Shown here piece by piece: positions 55,236-64,000 of a DNA stretch of 64,000 nucleotides. The translations under genes were made by a program, and so were the position numbers. Origin of the DNA: an uncultured Enterobacteriaceae bacterium (GTDB lineage Bacteria; Pseudomonadota; Gammaproteobacteria; Enterobacterales; Enterobacteriaceae). The notes beneath the pieces are model-generated. The model had not been told where the DNA came from. It worked only from the letters and a program-made list of their open reading frames with translations, and made no database searches. The DNA lies in contig CAKZHC010000010.1 in the NCBI GenBank assembly GCA_936920625.1, positions 1 through 64,000 of the forward strand, in the 5' to 3' direction. Position 1 is the stretch's first letter. Each line of letters opens with the position of its first letter.

Positions 55236-55613
55236 GTGAAAAAAAATAGACCTGTCAACTTAGATCTTACTACCATCAACTTTCCTGTTACCGCTGTTGC
55301 ATCAATACTTCACCGGATATCTGGTGTTATTACCTTTATAGCCATCGGCATTCTCCTCTGGTTACTGGGGCTTTCACTCTCTTCTTATGAAGGTTTCATG
55401 CAGGCGTCAGATATCATGAGCAGCCCCGTCGTTAAACTTATTATATGGGGTATCTTGACCGGGTTAGCCTGCCATATTGTCGGTGGTATTCGTCACATGC
55501 TAATGGATTTCGGTGTAATCAAAGAGACACTGGAAGCAGGTTCCAGCGCCGCTAAAATCTCATTTATCATCACCGTTGCGCTCTCAATAATGGCTGGAGT
55601 TCTTATATGGTAA
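55236..55613 (+). CDS. sdhC: Succinate dehydrogenase cytochrome b556 subunit
   Basis: Membrane anchor of complex II with heme b and part of the quinone site. It has 125 residues with three membrane spans. The GTG at 55236 is the only usable start, since no in-frame ATG lies between it and the next stop. It matches VKKQRPVNLDL in E. coli. The quinone-site Ser/Arg in ASILHRISGV and the heme-ligand His region CHIVGGIRHMLMDFG are conserved. It overlaps sdhD by seven bases. Confidence 0.95.
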   Translation: MKKNRPVNLDLTTINFPVTAVASILHRISGVITFIAIGILLWLLGLSLSSYEGFMQASDIMSSPVVKLIIWGILTGLACHIVGGIRHMLMDFGVIKETLEAGSSAAKISFIITVALSIMAGVLIW

Positions 55614-55954
55614 GCAATGCCTCTGCACTGGGGCGCAATGGTATTCATGACTGGCTGTTGTTGCGCGGGTCAGCCATGGTTATTGTGCTGTATGTGCTTT
55701 ATATCCTCTGTTTTGTCCTGACGTCCGGGGTATTAACCTATGACATCTGGCGTGATTTTTTTGCTACTACATTCACTAAAGTATTTACCCTGCTGGCGTT
55801 GATATCCATTTTAATCCATGGCTGGATTGGATTGTGGCAGGTCTTAACGGATTATGTTAAAGGACTGGCTCTTCGTCTGGTTTTGCAACTGGTGGTTGTT
55901 TGCGTGCTTTTTGTTTATCTGGTTTACGGAACAGTTGTGGTGTGGGGAGCATAA
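55607..55954 (+). CDS. sdhD: Succinate dehydrogenase membrane anchor subunit
   Basis: Second membrane anchor of complex II, 115 residues with three spans, the same size as E. coli. The N-terminus MVSNASALGRNGIHDWLL and the heme-ligand His in ISILIHGWIGLWQVLTDYVK, with the quinone-contacting Tyr, are conserved. The start overlaps sdhC and the stop abuts the sdhA ATG, so translation is coupled. Confidence 0.96.
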   Translation: MVSNASALGRNGIHDWLLLRGSAMVIVLYVLYILCFVLTSGVLTYDIWRDFFATTFTKVFTLLALISILIHGWIGLWQVLTDYVKGLALRLVLQLVVVCVLFVYLVYGTVVVWGA

Positions 55955-57721
55955 ATGAAATTAGCTGTACGGGAGTTTGATGCTGTTGTTATCGGCGCCG
56001 GGGGCGCCGGAATGCGTGCCGCACTGCAAATTTCTCAGTCCGGACAGAGTTGTGCCTTGTTATCAAAAGTTTTCCCTACCCGTTCTCATACTGTCTCCGC
56101 TCAGGGTGGCATTACTGTCGCGCTGGGCAACAGTCATGACGATAACTGGGAATGGCACATGTATGACACTGTGAAAGGTTCTGATTATATCGGTGATCAG
56201 GATGCTATCGAATATATGTGTAAAACGGGCCCTGAAGCGATTCTGGAACTGGAGCACATGGGGCTGCCGTTCTCTCGTCTCGACGATGGACGAATCTACC
56301 AGCGCCCGTTTGGCGGCCAGTCGCGAAATTTTGGCGGAGAGCAGGCAGCCCGTACTGCCGCCGCTGCGGATCGTACAGGCCATGCACTACTTCATACCTT
56401 GTATCAGCAGAATCTGAAGAATCACACCACAATCTTTTCCGAATGGTATGCTCTTGACCTCGTTAAAAACGGTGATGGTGCGGTGGTCGGTTGCAGCGCG
56501 CTTTGCATTGAAACCGGTGAGCTGGTCTATTTTAAAGCAAAAGCGACGGTGCTGGCTACTGGTGGTGCAGGGCGTATTTTTCAGTCAACGACTAACGCAC
56601 ATATCAATACGGGTGATGGGGTTGGTATGGCCCTGCGTGCCGGGGTGCCCGTGCAGGATATGGAAATGTGGCAGTTTCACCCAACGGGTATTGCCGGAGC
56701 TGGGGTACTCGTTACTGAGGGATGTCGCGGTGAAGGTGGTTACCTGCTTAATAAGCATGGCGAACGCTTTATGGAGCGTTACGCGCCTAACGCAAAAGAT
56801 CTGGCGGGACGGGACGTTGTAGCACGTTCCATGATGATAGAAATTCGTGAAGGCCGTGGCTGTGAAGGCCCATGGGGAACCCATTTAAAGTTAAAACTGG
56901 ACCATCTTGGCAAGGAAGTACTGGAAGCCAGACTGCCGGGTATTCTCGAACTCTCCCGCACTTTTGCGCATGTTGATCCAATTAAGGAACCCATACCGGT
57001 TATTCCTACCTGTCATTATATGATGGGCGGTATTCCGACAAAAATCACTGGTCAGGCATTAACGATAAATGAGCAAGGTGAAGATGTCGTAGTGCCGGGC
57101 TTGTTCGCGGTAGGTGAGATTGCTTGTGTCTCGGTACATGGTGCCAACCGGCTGGGCGGAAATTCACTGTTAGATCTGGTGGTTTTTGGCCGCTCTGCAG
57201 GTTTGCACTTGCGGGAATCGATTGCGGAACAAGGCAGATTGCAGGATGCTACTCAGGAAGAAATTGATGCCGCACTGGCGCGATATCATCGCTGGGATAA
57301 CAATACGACTGGTGAAGATCCTGCGGAGATTCGCAAAGCGCTCCAGATGTGTATGCAGCACAATTTCTCTGTATTTCGTGAGGGTGATGCAATGGCTAAA
57401 GGGCTGAAAGAGCTTAAAGTACTGCGTGAATGTCTCCAGAAAGCCCGTCTCGATGATCACTCCTCTGATTTTAACACGCAGCGCGTCGAGTGTCTGGAAC
57501 TCGATAATTTAATGGAAACAGCATACGCTACGGCAGTTTCTGCTAACTTTCGTACTGAAAGTCGAGGTGCTCATAGTCGTTTTGACCATTCTGATCGTGA
57601 CGACGAGAATTGGCTTTGTCACACACTCTACCTTCCACAAACGGAAAGTATGACGCGACGCCAGGTAAACATGCAACCGAAATTGCGTGCAGCTTTCCCA
57701 CCTAAAGCTCGTACATACTAG
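55955..57721 (+). CDS. sdhA: Succinate dehydrogenase flavoprotein subunit
   Basis: Catalytic subunit that oxidises succinate to fumarate. It has 588 residues, E. coli length. FAD is attached through the His in PTRSHTVSAQGG (His45), and the dinucleotide fold is VVIGAGGAGMRAAL. Substrate-site residues lie in QFHPTGIAGAGVL, CRGEGGYLLN, the catalytic Arg region AGRDVVARSM, and HGANRLGGNSLLDL. It ends with TAG. Electrons pass to SdhB. Confidence 0.98.
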   Translation: MKLAVREFDAVVIGAGGAGMRAALQISQSGQSCALLSKVFPTRSHTVSAQGGITVALGNSHDDNWEWHMYDTVKGSDYIGDQDAIEYMCKTGPEAILELEHMGLPFSRLDDGRIYQRPFGGQSRNFGGEQAARTAAAADRTGHALLHTLYQQNLKNHTTIFSEWYALDLVKNGDGAVVGCSALCIETGELVYFKAKATVLATGGAGRIFQSTTNAHINTGDGVGMALRAGVPVQDMEMWQFHPTGIAGAGVLVTEGCRGEGGYLLNKHGERFMERYAPNAKDLAGRDVVARSMMIEIREGRGCEGPWGTHLKLKLDHLGKEVLEARLPGILELSRTFAHVDPIKEPIPVIPTCHYMMGGIPTKITGQALTINEQGEDVVVPGLFAVGEIACVSVHGANRLGGNSLLDLVVFGRSAGLHLRESIAEQGRLQDATQEEIDAALARYHRWDNNTTGEDPAEIRKALQMCMQHNFSVFREGDAMAKGLKELKVLRECLQKARLDDHSSDFNTQRVECLELDNLMETAYATAVSANFRTESRGAHSRFDHSDRDDENWLCHTLYLPQTESMTRRQVNMQPKLRAAFPPKARTY

Positions 57722-57740
57722 TACTTCGGAGTAAAGAGTG

Positions 57741-58457
57741 ATGAAACTTGAATTTTCTGTTTATCGTTACAATCCGGAGAAGGATGACGCTCCCTACATG
57801 CAGGACTATGTACTGGAGGCCGAAGACGGGCAGGATATGATGTTGCTCGATGCGCTGATTCGGTTGAAAGAGAAAGACCCCTCACTGGCGTTTCGTCGTT
57901 CCTGCCGCGAAGGGGTCTGTGGTTCAGACGGCCTGAATATTAACGGCAAAAATGGGCTGGCATGTATCATTCCGGTTTCAGCGCTGGTGAATGGCCGGCA
58001 AAAAATTGTCATACGTCCACTGCCTGGGTTACCGGTTATCCGTGATCTGGTCGTGGATATGGAGCAATTTTACACTCAGTATGAAAAGATTAAGCCCTGG
58101 CTGATTAATGACAACAAAACCCCGCCAGCACGCGAACATCTGCAAACTCCGGCGCAGCGCGAGAAACTGGATGGCCTGTATGAATGTATTCTCTGTGCCT
58201 GCTGTTCGACCGCCTGCCCGTCATTCTGGTGGAACCCTGATAAGTTTATCGGTCCGGCAGGGTTACTGGCAGCATGGCGCTTTTTGACCGACACGCGAGA
58301 CACCAGTACTAGCCAGCGACTCGATGATCTGAGTGATGCATTCAGTGTGTTCAGATGCCATACCATCATGAACTGTGTCAATGTCTGTCCGAAAGGATTA
58401 AATCCAACTCGGGCGATTGGCCATATCAGATCAATGTTGTTACAGCATGGAGCATAG
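57741..58457 (+). CDS. sdhB: Succinate dehydrogenase iron-sulfur subunit
   Basis: Carries electrons from FAD to ubiquinone through three clusters. It has 238 residues from the ATG at 57741, with GTG one codon earlier as an alternative. The [2Fe-2S] site is SCREGVCGSDG with a later Cys in NGLACI. The [4Fe-4S] and [3Fe-4S] sites are CILCACCSTACPSFWW, FRCHTIMNC and NVCPKGLNP. All cysteines appear conserved. It is followed by a hairpin-containing 240-base gap before sucA. Confidence 0.97.
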   Translation: MKLEFSVYRYNPEKDDAPYMQDYVLEAEDGQDMMLLDALIRLKEKDPSLAFRRSCREGVCGSDGLNINGKNGLACIIPVSALVNGRQKIVIRPLPGLPVIRDLVVDMEQFYTQYEKIKPWLINDNKTPPAREHLQTPAQREKLDGLYECILCACCSTACPSFWWNPDKFIGPAGLLAAWRFLTDTRDTSTSQRLDDLSDAFSVFRCHTIMNCVNVCPKGLNPTRAIGHIRSMLLQHGA

Positions 58458-58503
58458 CAATTGATGTAAAACGGGCGGGTGCCCTGCCTGCCCGCTTGAT
58501 AAT

Positions 58504-58551
58504 CCCTGATAAGGTTTATTCGCAAATTTTTGCAGAGATGCCTTATCAGGG
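58504..58551. repeat. Long hairpin between sdhB and sucA
   Basis: A perfect 11-base inverted repeat, CCCTGATAAGG/CCTTATCAGGG, encloses a second stem GCAAA/TTTGC. The nested hairpin has no T-run after it. It could mark RNA processing or an sdh-suc boundary. A GC-rich CGGGC/GCCCG stem lies just before it (58474-58495). Confidence 0.8.
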
Positions 58552-58697
58552 TTTAATCGTGAGCCAGGGATAGTTGTGCAACTACCTGGAACTCATAAGC
58601 TCGTATCACCAAAAAGCTGTTACACGGTGTAGGTTCTTGAAACCTATTAATATTCACGGTGAAATAAGCATAAAATGCTATAATAAAGGGCATCAAA

Positions 58698-61505
58698 ATG
58701 CACAACAGCGCGATGAAACCATGGCTGGATTCCTCTTGGCTGGCTGGTGCAAACCAGTCTTATATGGAGCAGCTTTATGAGGATTACCTCACAGACCCAG
58801 ATTCTGTAGACGAGGTTTGGAAGACGCTTTTCCAGCAGTTACCCGGCACCGGTGTCAAACCTGAACAAATTCATTCTCAAACACGCGACTATTTTCGCCG
58901 TCTGGCCCAAAATAGTGCCCGCTTCATGCCTTCTGTTGCTGATCCTACCGCTAACGCCAGGCAGGTTAAAGTTCTGCAATTAATCAACGCTTATCGTTTT
59001 CGTGGGCATCAAAATGCCAGCCTGGATCCGCTTGGTTTGTGGAAACAGGAGAATGTCGCGGATTTGGACCCTGCTTATCATGGCCTGACTGAAGAGGATT
59101 TCCAGGAGACATTTAACGTCGGATCCTTTGCCATCGGCAAGGAGACAATGAAGCTGGCTGATCTTATTACGGCATTAAAGCAGACTTACTGTGGCTCTAT
59201 CGGCGCTGAATATATGCATATTACCAGCACTGAAGAGAAACGGTGGATTCAGCAGCGGCTCGAGTCCGTGATGGGGCAGGCAACTTTTAGTCACGACGAG
59301 AAAGTTAATTTTTTGAAACAGCTCACGGCAGCTGAAGGACTGGAGCGTTACCTGGGCGCAAAATTTCCAGGTGCAAAACGCTTTTCTCTTGAGGGGGGTG
59401 ACGCACTAATCCTGATGCTTAATGACATTATCCGTCATGCCGGGAAAAATGGTACCCGCGAGGTGGTTCTGGGTATGGCACATCGGGGGCGCCTGAATGT
59501 CCTTATCAATGTGCTAGGTAAAAAAACTCAGGATCTATTCGATGAATTCTCAGGGAAACACAAAGAACATCTTGGCACTGGCGATGTAAAATACCATATG
59601 GGATTTTCGTCAGATGTGGAAACTGAGGGTGGTATGGTGCATTTAGCACTGGCATTTAACCCGTCGCATCTGGAAATTGTCAGTCCGGTTGTCATTGGAT
59701 CAGTTCGTGCCCGCCTGGACCGCCTTGACACACAGGTTAGCAATCAGGTTTTACCAATCACGATTCATGGTGATGCCGCTGTAACTGGCCAGGGCGTGGT
59801 TCAGGAGACGCTAAATATGTCTCAGGCACGCGGATATGAAGTGGGTGGCACGCTGCGTATTGTCATTAATAATCAGATCGGTTTTACCACTTCAAACCCG
59901 CTTGATGCACGCTCAACGCCCTATTGTACCGATATTGGTAAAATGGTGCAGGCTCCAATCTTTCATGTAAACGCTGATGACCCAGAAGCTGTTGCATTCA
60001 TTAGCCGCCTTGCTCTCGATTTTCGCAACACATTTAAACGCGACGTCTTTATCGATATGGTTTGTTACCGTCGTCACGGCCATAACGAGGCTGACGAACC
60101 GAGCGCAACTCAGCCACTGATGTACCAGAAAATAAAAAAACATCCCACGCCGCGTAAGATCTATGCAGATAAATTGAAAGCCGTTGGCACGGTTAGTGTT
60201 GAAGATTCGACTGAAATGGTTAACCTGTATCGTGATGCACTGGATGCTGGTGAGTGTGTTGTCTCCGACTGGCGTCCGATGAGTCTGCAATCCTTTACCT
60301 GGACGCCATATCTTAATCACGAATGGGATGAAAGTTATCCTGAAAAAGTCGAGATCAAACGTCTTCGGGAGCTGGCGAAACGGATAAGTGAAGTTCCGGA
60401 GTCCGTAGAGATGCAGTCACGGGTAGCTAAAATATATCGTGATCGTGCTGCAATGGCAGTAGGAGAAAGCGTTTTTGACTGGGGAGCAGCAGAAAATCTT
60501 GCTTACGCTACGCTGGTTGATGAAGGCATTCCAGTGCGTATCTCTGGTGAAGATAGCGGGCGTGGTACCTTTTTCCACCGCCATGCTGTTATTCATAATC
60601 AGGTAAATGGTTCGACTTACACGCCATTACACCATATTCACAGTGGTCAGGGTCAGTTCAGAGTCTGGGATTCTGTCCTGTCCGAAGAAGCAGTATTAGC
60701 ATTTGAATATGGTTATGCGACTACTGCACCGCGCACACTGACAATTTGGGAAGCACAGTTTGGTGATTTTGCTAACGGCGCCCAGGTCGTCATAGATCAA
60801 TTTATTAGCTCAGGCGAGCAAAAGTGGGGCCGGATGTGTGGCCTCATCATGCTGTTACCCCACGGTTATGAAGGGCAGGGGCCTGAGCACTCATCAGCCC
60901 GGCTGGAGCGGTATTTGCAATTGTGTGCTGAGCAGAATATGCAAGTGTGTATTCCATCTACACCTGCTCAGGTCTATCATATGTTACGCCGTCAGGCATT
61001 GCGGGGGATGCGCCGTCCGCTAATTGTGATGTCGCCAAAGTCATTGCTGCGCCACCCTCTGGCTATCTCCACGCTGGATGAGCTGGCTAACGGGAGTTTT
61101 CAGCCTGCCATTGGTGAAATAGATGATTTAGAACCGCAGGAAGTTAAGCGCGTGGTTATGTGCTCAGGCAAGGTTTATTATGATCTTCTTGAGCAACGTC
61201 GCAAGAACGAGCAAGACAGTGTCGCTATTGTACGTATTGAACAGCTTTACCCATTCCCACACAAAGCATTGCAGGAGGCGTTACAGCCTTATGCCCATGT
61301 ACATGATTTCGTCTGGTGCCAGGAAGAGCCCTTAAACCAGGGAGCGTGGTATTGTAGTCAGCACCATTTCCGCGAAATCGTGCCTTTCGGGGCGTCATTA
61401 CGTTATGCCGGCCGTCCTGCATCTGCTTCACCTGCTGTTGGCTATATGTCAGTTCACCAGAAACAACAACAAGATCTGGTTAATGATGCGCTGAACGTTG
61501 ATTAA
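58698..61505 (+). CDS. sucA: 2-oxoglutarate dehydrogenase E1 component
   Basis: Thiamine-diphosphate decarboxylase of the 2-oxoglutarate dehydrogenase complex. It has 935 residues (E. coli 933). The N-terminal SYMEQLYEDYLTDPDSVD segment that contacts E2 is followed by YRFRGHQNASLDPLG, AHRGRLNVL, the ThDP region GDAAVTGQGVVQETLNMS, and RHGHNEADEPSATQP. The C-terminal transketolase-like half has GEDSGRGTFFHRHAV and the final SVHQKQQQDLVNDAL. It is complete, and sucB follows after 16 bases. Confidence 0.98.
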   Translation: MHNSAMKPWLDSSWLAGANQSYMEQLYEDYLTDPDSVDEVWKTLFQQLPGTGVKPEQIHSQTRDYFRRLAQNSARFMPSVADPTANARQVKVLQLINAYRFRGHQNASLDPLGLWKQENVADLDPAYHGLTEEDFQETFNVGSFAIGKETMKLADLITALKQTYCGSIGAEYMHITSTEEKRWIQQRLESVMGQATFSHDEKVNFLKQLTAAEGLERYLGAKFPGAKRFSLEGGDALILMLNDIIRHAGKNGTREVVLGMAHRGRLNVLINVLGKKTQDLFDEFSGKHKEHLGTGDVKYHMGFSSDVETEGGMVHLALAFNPSHLEIVSPVVIGSVRARLDRLDTQVSNQVLPITIHGDAAVTGQGVVQETLNMSQARGYEVGGTLRIVINNQIGFTTSNPLDARSTPYCTDIGKMVQAPIFHVNADDPEAVAFISRLALDFRNTFKRDVFIDMVCYRRHGHNEADEPSATQPLMYQKIKKHPTPRKIYADKLKAVGTVSVEDSTEMVNLYRDALDAGECVVSDWRPMSLQSFTWTPYLNHEWDESYPEKVEIKRLRELAKRISEVPESVEMQSRVAKIYRDRAAMAVGESVFDWGAAENLAYATLVDEGIPVRISGEDSGRGTFFHRHAVIHNQVNGSTYTPLHHIHSGQGQFRVWDSVLSEEAVLAFEYGYATTAPRTLTIWEAQFGDFANGAQVVIDQFISSGEQKWGRMCGLIMLLPHGYEGQGPEHSSARLERYLQLCAEQNMQVCIPSTPAQVYHMLRRQALRGMRRPLIVMSPKSLLRHPLAISTLDELANGSFQPAIGEIDDLEPQEVKRVVMCSGKVYYDLLEQRRKNEQDSVAIVRIEQLYPFPHKALQEALQPYAHVHDFVWCQEEPLNQGAWYCSQHHFREIVPFGASLRYAGRPASASPAVGYMSVHQKQQQDLVNDALNVD

Positions 61506-61521
61506 TTAAAAAGGACAAAAA

Positions 61522-62742
61522 ATGAGTAGCGTAGATATTGTCGTTCCCGACCTGCCTGAATCTGTAGCCGATGCTACTGTAGCGACTTGGCATAAACAAC
61601 CCGGTGATAAGGTCCAGCGCGATGAAGTGCTGGTAGAAATTGAAACAGATAAAGTAGTGCTGGAAGTACCGGCGTTTGCTGATGGTATACTGGAAAGCAT
61701 ACTTGAAAATGAAGGGCAAACGGTTATCGCTCGTCAGGTGCTTGGCCGCCTGAAAGAGGGCAATAGCGAGGGCAGGGCAACCACAGCCAAAATAGAGAGT
61801 GAAAAAGCTACCCCTGGCGATCGCCACACCGCATCGCTTGAGGAACATGGTAGCAGCGACGCACAAAGTCCTGCTATTCGCCGGCTCATTGCCGAGCATG
61901 GACTTGATCCTGCGCAGATCAAAGGCAGTGGTGTCGGGGGACGCCTGACACGCGAAGATATTGAAAAACATCTGGCCGCTACTCCTGCGATGTCCAGAAG
62001 TGCAGCGACTGAATCAGAAAGTGCAAATTTGTTATCAGGTAACCGTAGCGAAAAACGCGTTCCGATGACCAGGTTGCGTAAGCGTGTTGCAGAACGTCTG
62101 CTCAGTGCTAAAAACAGCACAGCAATGCTGACGACCTTCAACGAAGTAAATATGAAACCAATAATGGACCTGCGTAAGCACTACACTGACGCATTCGAAA
62201 AGCGGCATGGTATCCGCCTCGGTTTCATGTCCTTTTACGTTAAAGCAGTGTTAGAAGCACTAAAGCGTTATCCCGAAGTTAATGCTTCAATCGATGGCGA
62301 TGATATTGTTTATCACAACTACTTTGATATCAGTATTGCCGTATCAACACCGCGAGGTCTGGTGACGCCGGTATTGCGTGATGTTGACCTGTTTGGCATG
62401 GCTGATATTGAAAAGAAAATTAAAGACTTGGCGCTCAAGGGTCGCGACGGCAAACTGACTGTTGATGAGCTTACCGGTGGTAATTTCACTATTACTAACG
62501 GGGGGGTGTTTGGTTCCCTAATGTCAACACCGATTATCAATCCCCCGCAGAGCGCTATTCTTGGCATGCACGCCATTAAAGACAGGCCGATGGCAGTTGA
62601 CGGACAGGTGGTGATTTTGCCGATGATGTATCTTGCGCTCTCCTATGATCATCGTCTGGTGGATGGCCGTGAGTCAGTTGGGTTTTTGGTCGTGATTAAA
62701 GAGCTGCTGGAAGATCCTGCACGTCTGCTTCTTGATGTCTAG
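61522..62742 (+). CDS. sucB: 2-oxoglutarate dehydrogenase E2, dihydrolipoamide succinyltransferase
   Basis: Core of the complex, 406 residues. One lipoyl domain carries the lipoylated Lys44 (EIETDKVVLEV), a target of LipA and LipB encoded in this window. The E1/E3-binding domain is around 110-145 (SPAIRRLIAEHGLDPAQIKG). The catalytic domain ends with the active-site YDHRLVDGRE. The linker is polar and variable. It has an AAAAAGGACAAAAA ribosome binding site and a TAG stop. Confidence 0.98.
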   Translation: MSSVDIVVPDLPESVADATVATWHKQPGDKVQRDEVLVEIETDKVVLEVPAFADGILESILENEGQTVIARQVLGRLKEGNSEGRATTAKIESEKATPGDRHTASLEEHGSSDAQSPAIRRLIAEHGLDPAQIKGSGVGGRLTREDIEKHLAATPAMSRSAATESESANLLSGNRSEKRVPMTRLRKRVAERLLSAKNSTAMLTTFNEVNMKPIMDLRKHYTDAFEKRHGIRLGFMSFYVKAVLEALKRYPEVNASIDGDDIVYHNYFDISIAVSTPRGLVTPVLRDVDLFGMADIEKKIKDLALKGRDGKLTVDELTGGNFTITNGGVFGSLMSTPIINPPQSAILGMHAIKDRPMAVDGQVVILPMMYLALSYDHRLVDGRESVGFLVVIKELLEDPARLLLDV

Positions 62743-62789
62743 CCAGTTTTCTGGCGATGTATCCCGTACCATCAGCGTTTAATTTTTGT

Positions 62790-62817
62790 GATCGCGGGCA
62801 GCGATCCTTCTTTTTTT
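62790..62817 (+). terminator. Terminator-like hairpin between sucB and sucC
   Basis: Stem GATCGC/GCGATC with a five-base loop, then CTTC and seven T. It looks like an intrinsic terminator or attenuator inside the operon, ending about 20 bases before the sucC start. The stem is only six pairs, so partial readthrough is likely. Confidence 0.6.
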
Positions 62818-62838
62818 GATTTCAATGAGTAAAACATC

Positions 62839-64000
62839 ATGAACCTACATGAATATCAGGCTAAACAACTGCTTGCTCGCTACGGTCTGCCAGTACCCAC
62901 TGGATATGCCTGCAACACCCCACGCGAGGCAGAGGAAGCTGCCTCTAAGATCGGCTCCGGCCCATGGGTGGTAAAATGCCAGGTACACGCCGGGGGGCGA
63001 GGAAAGGCGGGCGGAGTTAAGGTTGTCAAAAGCAAAGAGGATATTCGTACGTTTGCAGAGAACTGGCTCGGTAAGCAGCTAAAAACGTATCAGACGGATG
63101 CAGCAGGGCAGCCTGTAAACCAGGTTCTGGTTGAGGAGGCAACTGATATCGATCAGGAGCTTTATTTGGGAGCTGTAGTTGATCGTAGTACCAGGCGTGT
63201 CGTTTTCATGGCCTCAACTGAAGGAGGAGTGGAAATTGAAAAAGTGGCAGAAAGTACGCCGCATCTAATCCATAAAATAGCGCTTGATCCGCTAACTGAC
63301 CCGCAACCATGGCAGGGGCGTGAGCTAGCGTTCAAGCTTGGCTTATCTGGTAAGCAGGTCACTAGCTTCACAAAAATTTTCATCGGCCTGGCGACAATGT
63401 TCCTCGAGCGGGACCTAGCGCTGGTGGAGATCAATCCGCTCGTTATCACCAAAACGGGAGAGCTGATTTGTCTGGATGCCAAGCTGAGTGTTGATGGTAA
63501 TGCACTGTTTCGTCAGTCAGAGTTGCGCGAGATGCGAGATCATACTCAGGAAGATTCACGGGAAGCCCATGCAGCACAGTGGGAACTGAACTACGTCGCT
63601 CTGGAAGGCAACATCGGCTGTATGGTAAATGGCGCGGGCCTTGCTATGGGCACTATGGACATTGTTAAACACTTCGGCGGTTCTCCTGCTAATTTCCTCG
63701 ACGTAGGAGGTGGAGCGACTAAAGAACGTGTTACAGAAGCGTTTAAAATTATTTTGTCAGATCATTCGGTTAAAGCAGTCCTGGTCAATATTTTTGGTGG
63801 TATTGTCCGCTGCGATTTGATAGCCGATGGGATTATTGGTGCGGTGTCTGAAGTCAGTGTCAATGTGCCAGTAGTCGTTCGGCTGGAGGGCAATAATGCT
63901 GAACTGGGCGCGCAGCATCTGGAGAAAAGTGGATTGAATATCATTGCGGCCAGTAGTCTGACTGAAGCGGCACAACGTGTGGTTGCAGCAGCGGAGAGTG
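62839..64000 (+). CDS. sucC: Succinyl-CoA synthetase beta subunit, truncated by the window edge
   Basis: ATP-grasp subunit that couples succinyl-CoA cleavage to nucleotide triphosphate formation with SucD. The frame is open from MNLHEYQAKQLLARYGLP to the right edge, 387 codons, so only the last one or two codons are missing compared with the 388-residue E. coli protein. Motifs are VVKCQVHAGGRGKAGGVK for nucleotide binding, LVEINPLVI, and LVNIFGGIVRCDLIADG near the interface. sucD would follow outside the window. Confidence 0.96.
   Translation, partial: MNLHEYQAKQLLARYGLPVPTGYACNTPREAEEAASKIGSGPWVVKCQVHAGGRGKAGGVKVVKSKEDIRTFAENWLGKQLKTYQTDAAGQPVNQVLVEEATDIDQELYLGAVVDRSTRRVVFMASTEGGVEIEKVAESTPHLIHKIALDPLTDPQPWQGRELAFKLGLSGKQVTSFTKIFIGLATMFLERDLALVEINPLVITKTGELICLDAKLSVDGNALFRQSELREMRDHTQEDSREAHAAQWELNYVALEGNIGCMVNGAGLAMGTMDIVKHFGGSPANFLDVGGGATKERVTEAFKIILSDHSVKAVLVNIFGGIVRCDLIADGIIGAVSEVSVNVPVVVRLEGNNAELGAQHLEKSGLNIIAASSLTEAAQRVVAAAES

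Overview
The window is chromosomal DNA from a member of the Enterobacterales (Gammaproteobacteria). From about 7.7 kb to the right edge the gene order follows the E. coli K-12 interval pagP-cspE-lipA-lipB-ybeD-dacA-mrdBA-rlmH-rsfS-nadD-holA-lptE-leuS-ybeL-gltIJKL-lnt-ybeXYZ-miaB-ubiF-tRNAs-asnB-nagAB/nagE-glnS-fur-fldA-ybfF-seqA-pgm-phrB-ybgI-gltA-sdhCDAB-sucABC. The proteins read as close homologues of the E. coli ones. Many genes usually found in this interval are absent (rlpA, nagC, nagD, ybfE, tatE, crcB), and several present ones are broken. Together this suggests a lineage in an early phase of gene decay, such as a host-restricted plant- or insect-associated relative of Erwinia, Pantoea or Sodalis. 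The genus cannot be fixed from this sequence alone.

Layout. (1) 1-6543: the distal part of a chaperone-usher fimbrial operon with three PapD-like chaperones, one pilin, an usher interrupted by an amber codon and a two-domain tip adhesin frameshifted at a run of eight G. (2) 6570-8692: a small zinc-ribbon protein, a gene-free 0.9 kb, a pagP with a nonsense codon, and cspE with its terminator. (3) 8894-23359, minus strand: lipoate synthesis (lipA, lipB, ybeD), a decayed islet (GNAT acetyltransferase and VapC-like toxin remnants), cell-wall genes (dacA, rodA, PBP2), then rlmH, rsfS, nadD, holA, lptE and leuS. (4) 23586-28163: ybeL and the glutamate/aspartate ABC importer, in which gltL and gltI are each frameshifted by one missing A in an A-run. 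(5) 28164-35179: lnt, corC, ybeY, ybeZ, miaB and ubiF. (6) 35208-35797: a four-gene tRNA operon (Met, Leu, Gln, Gln) with a recognisable promoter and terminator. (7) 35927-42657: asnB and the N-acetylglucosamine genes nagA, nagB and nagE without nagC. (8) 42814-52913: glnS, fur, fldA, ybfF, seqA, pgm, a DUF523-DUF1722 fusion, a frameshifted phrB and ybgI. (9) 53140-64000: gltA, divergent from the sdhCDAB-sucABC TCA-cycle operon, with sucC cut by the window edge.

Core biosynthesis, tRNA modification, translation and TCA-cycle genes look intact. Damage falls on surface, import and repair functions: fimbriae, PagP, Glt importer, photolyase and a toxin. Four of the lesions are indels in mononucleotide runs (G8, A6, A7, G6) and three are in-frame TAG codons. 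The homopolymer lesions could be real decay, phase-variable or slippage-tolerated sites, or assembly errors, and read-level evidence is needed to separate these. I found no CRISPR array, intact transposase, prophage or convincingly new system. The most unusual items are the three-chaperone fimbrial operon with its G8 tract and the paired A-tract frameshifts in one transporter operon.
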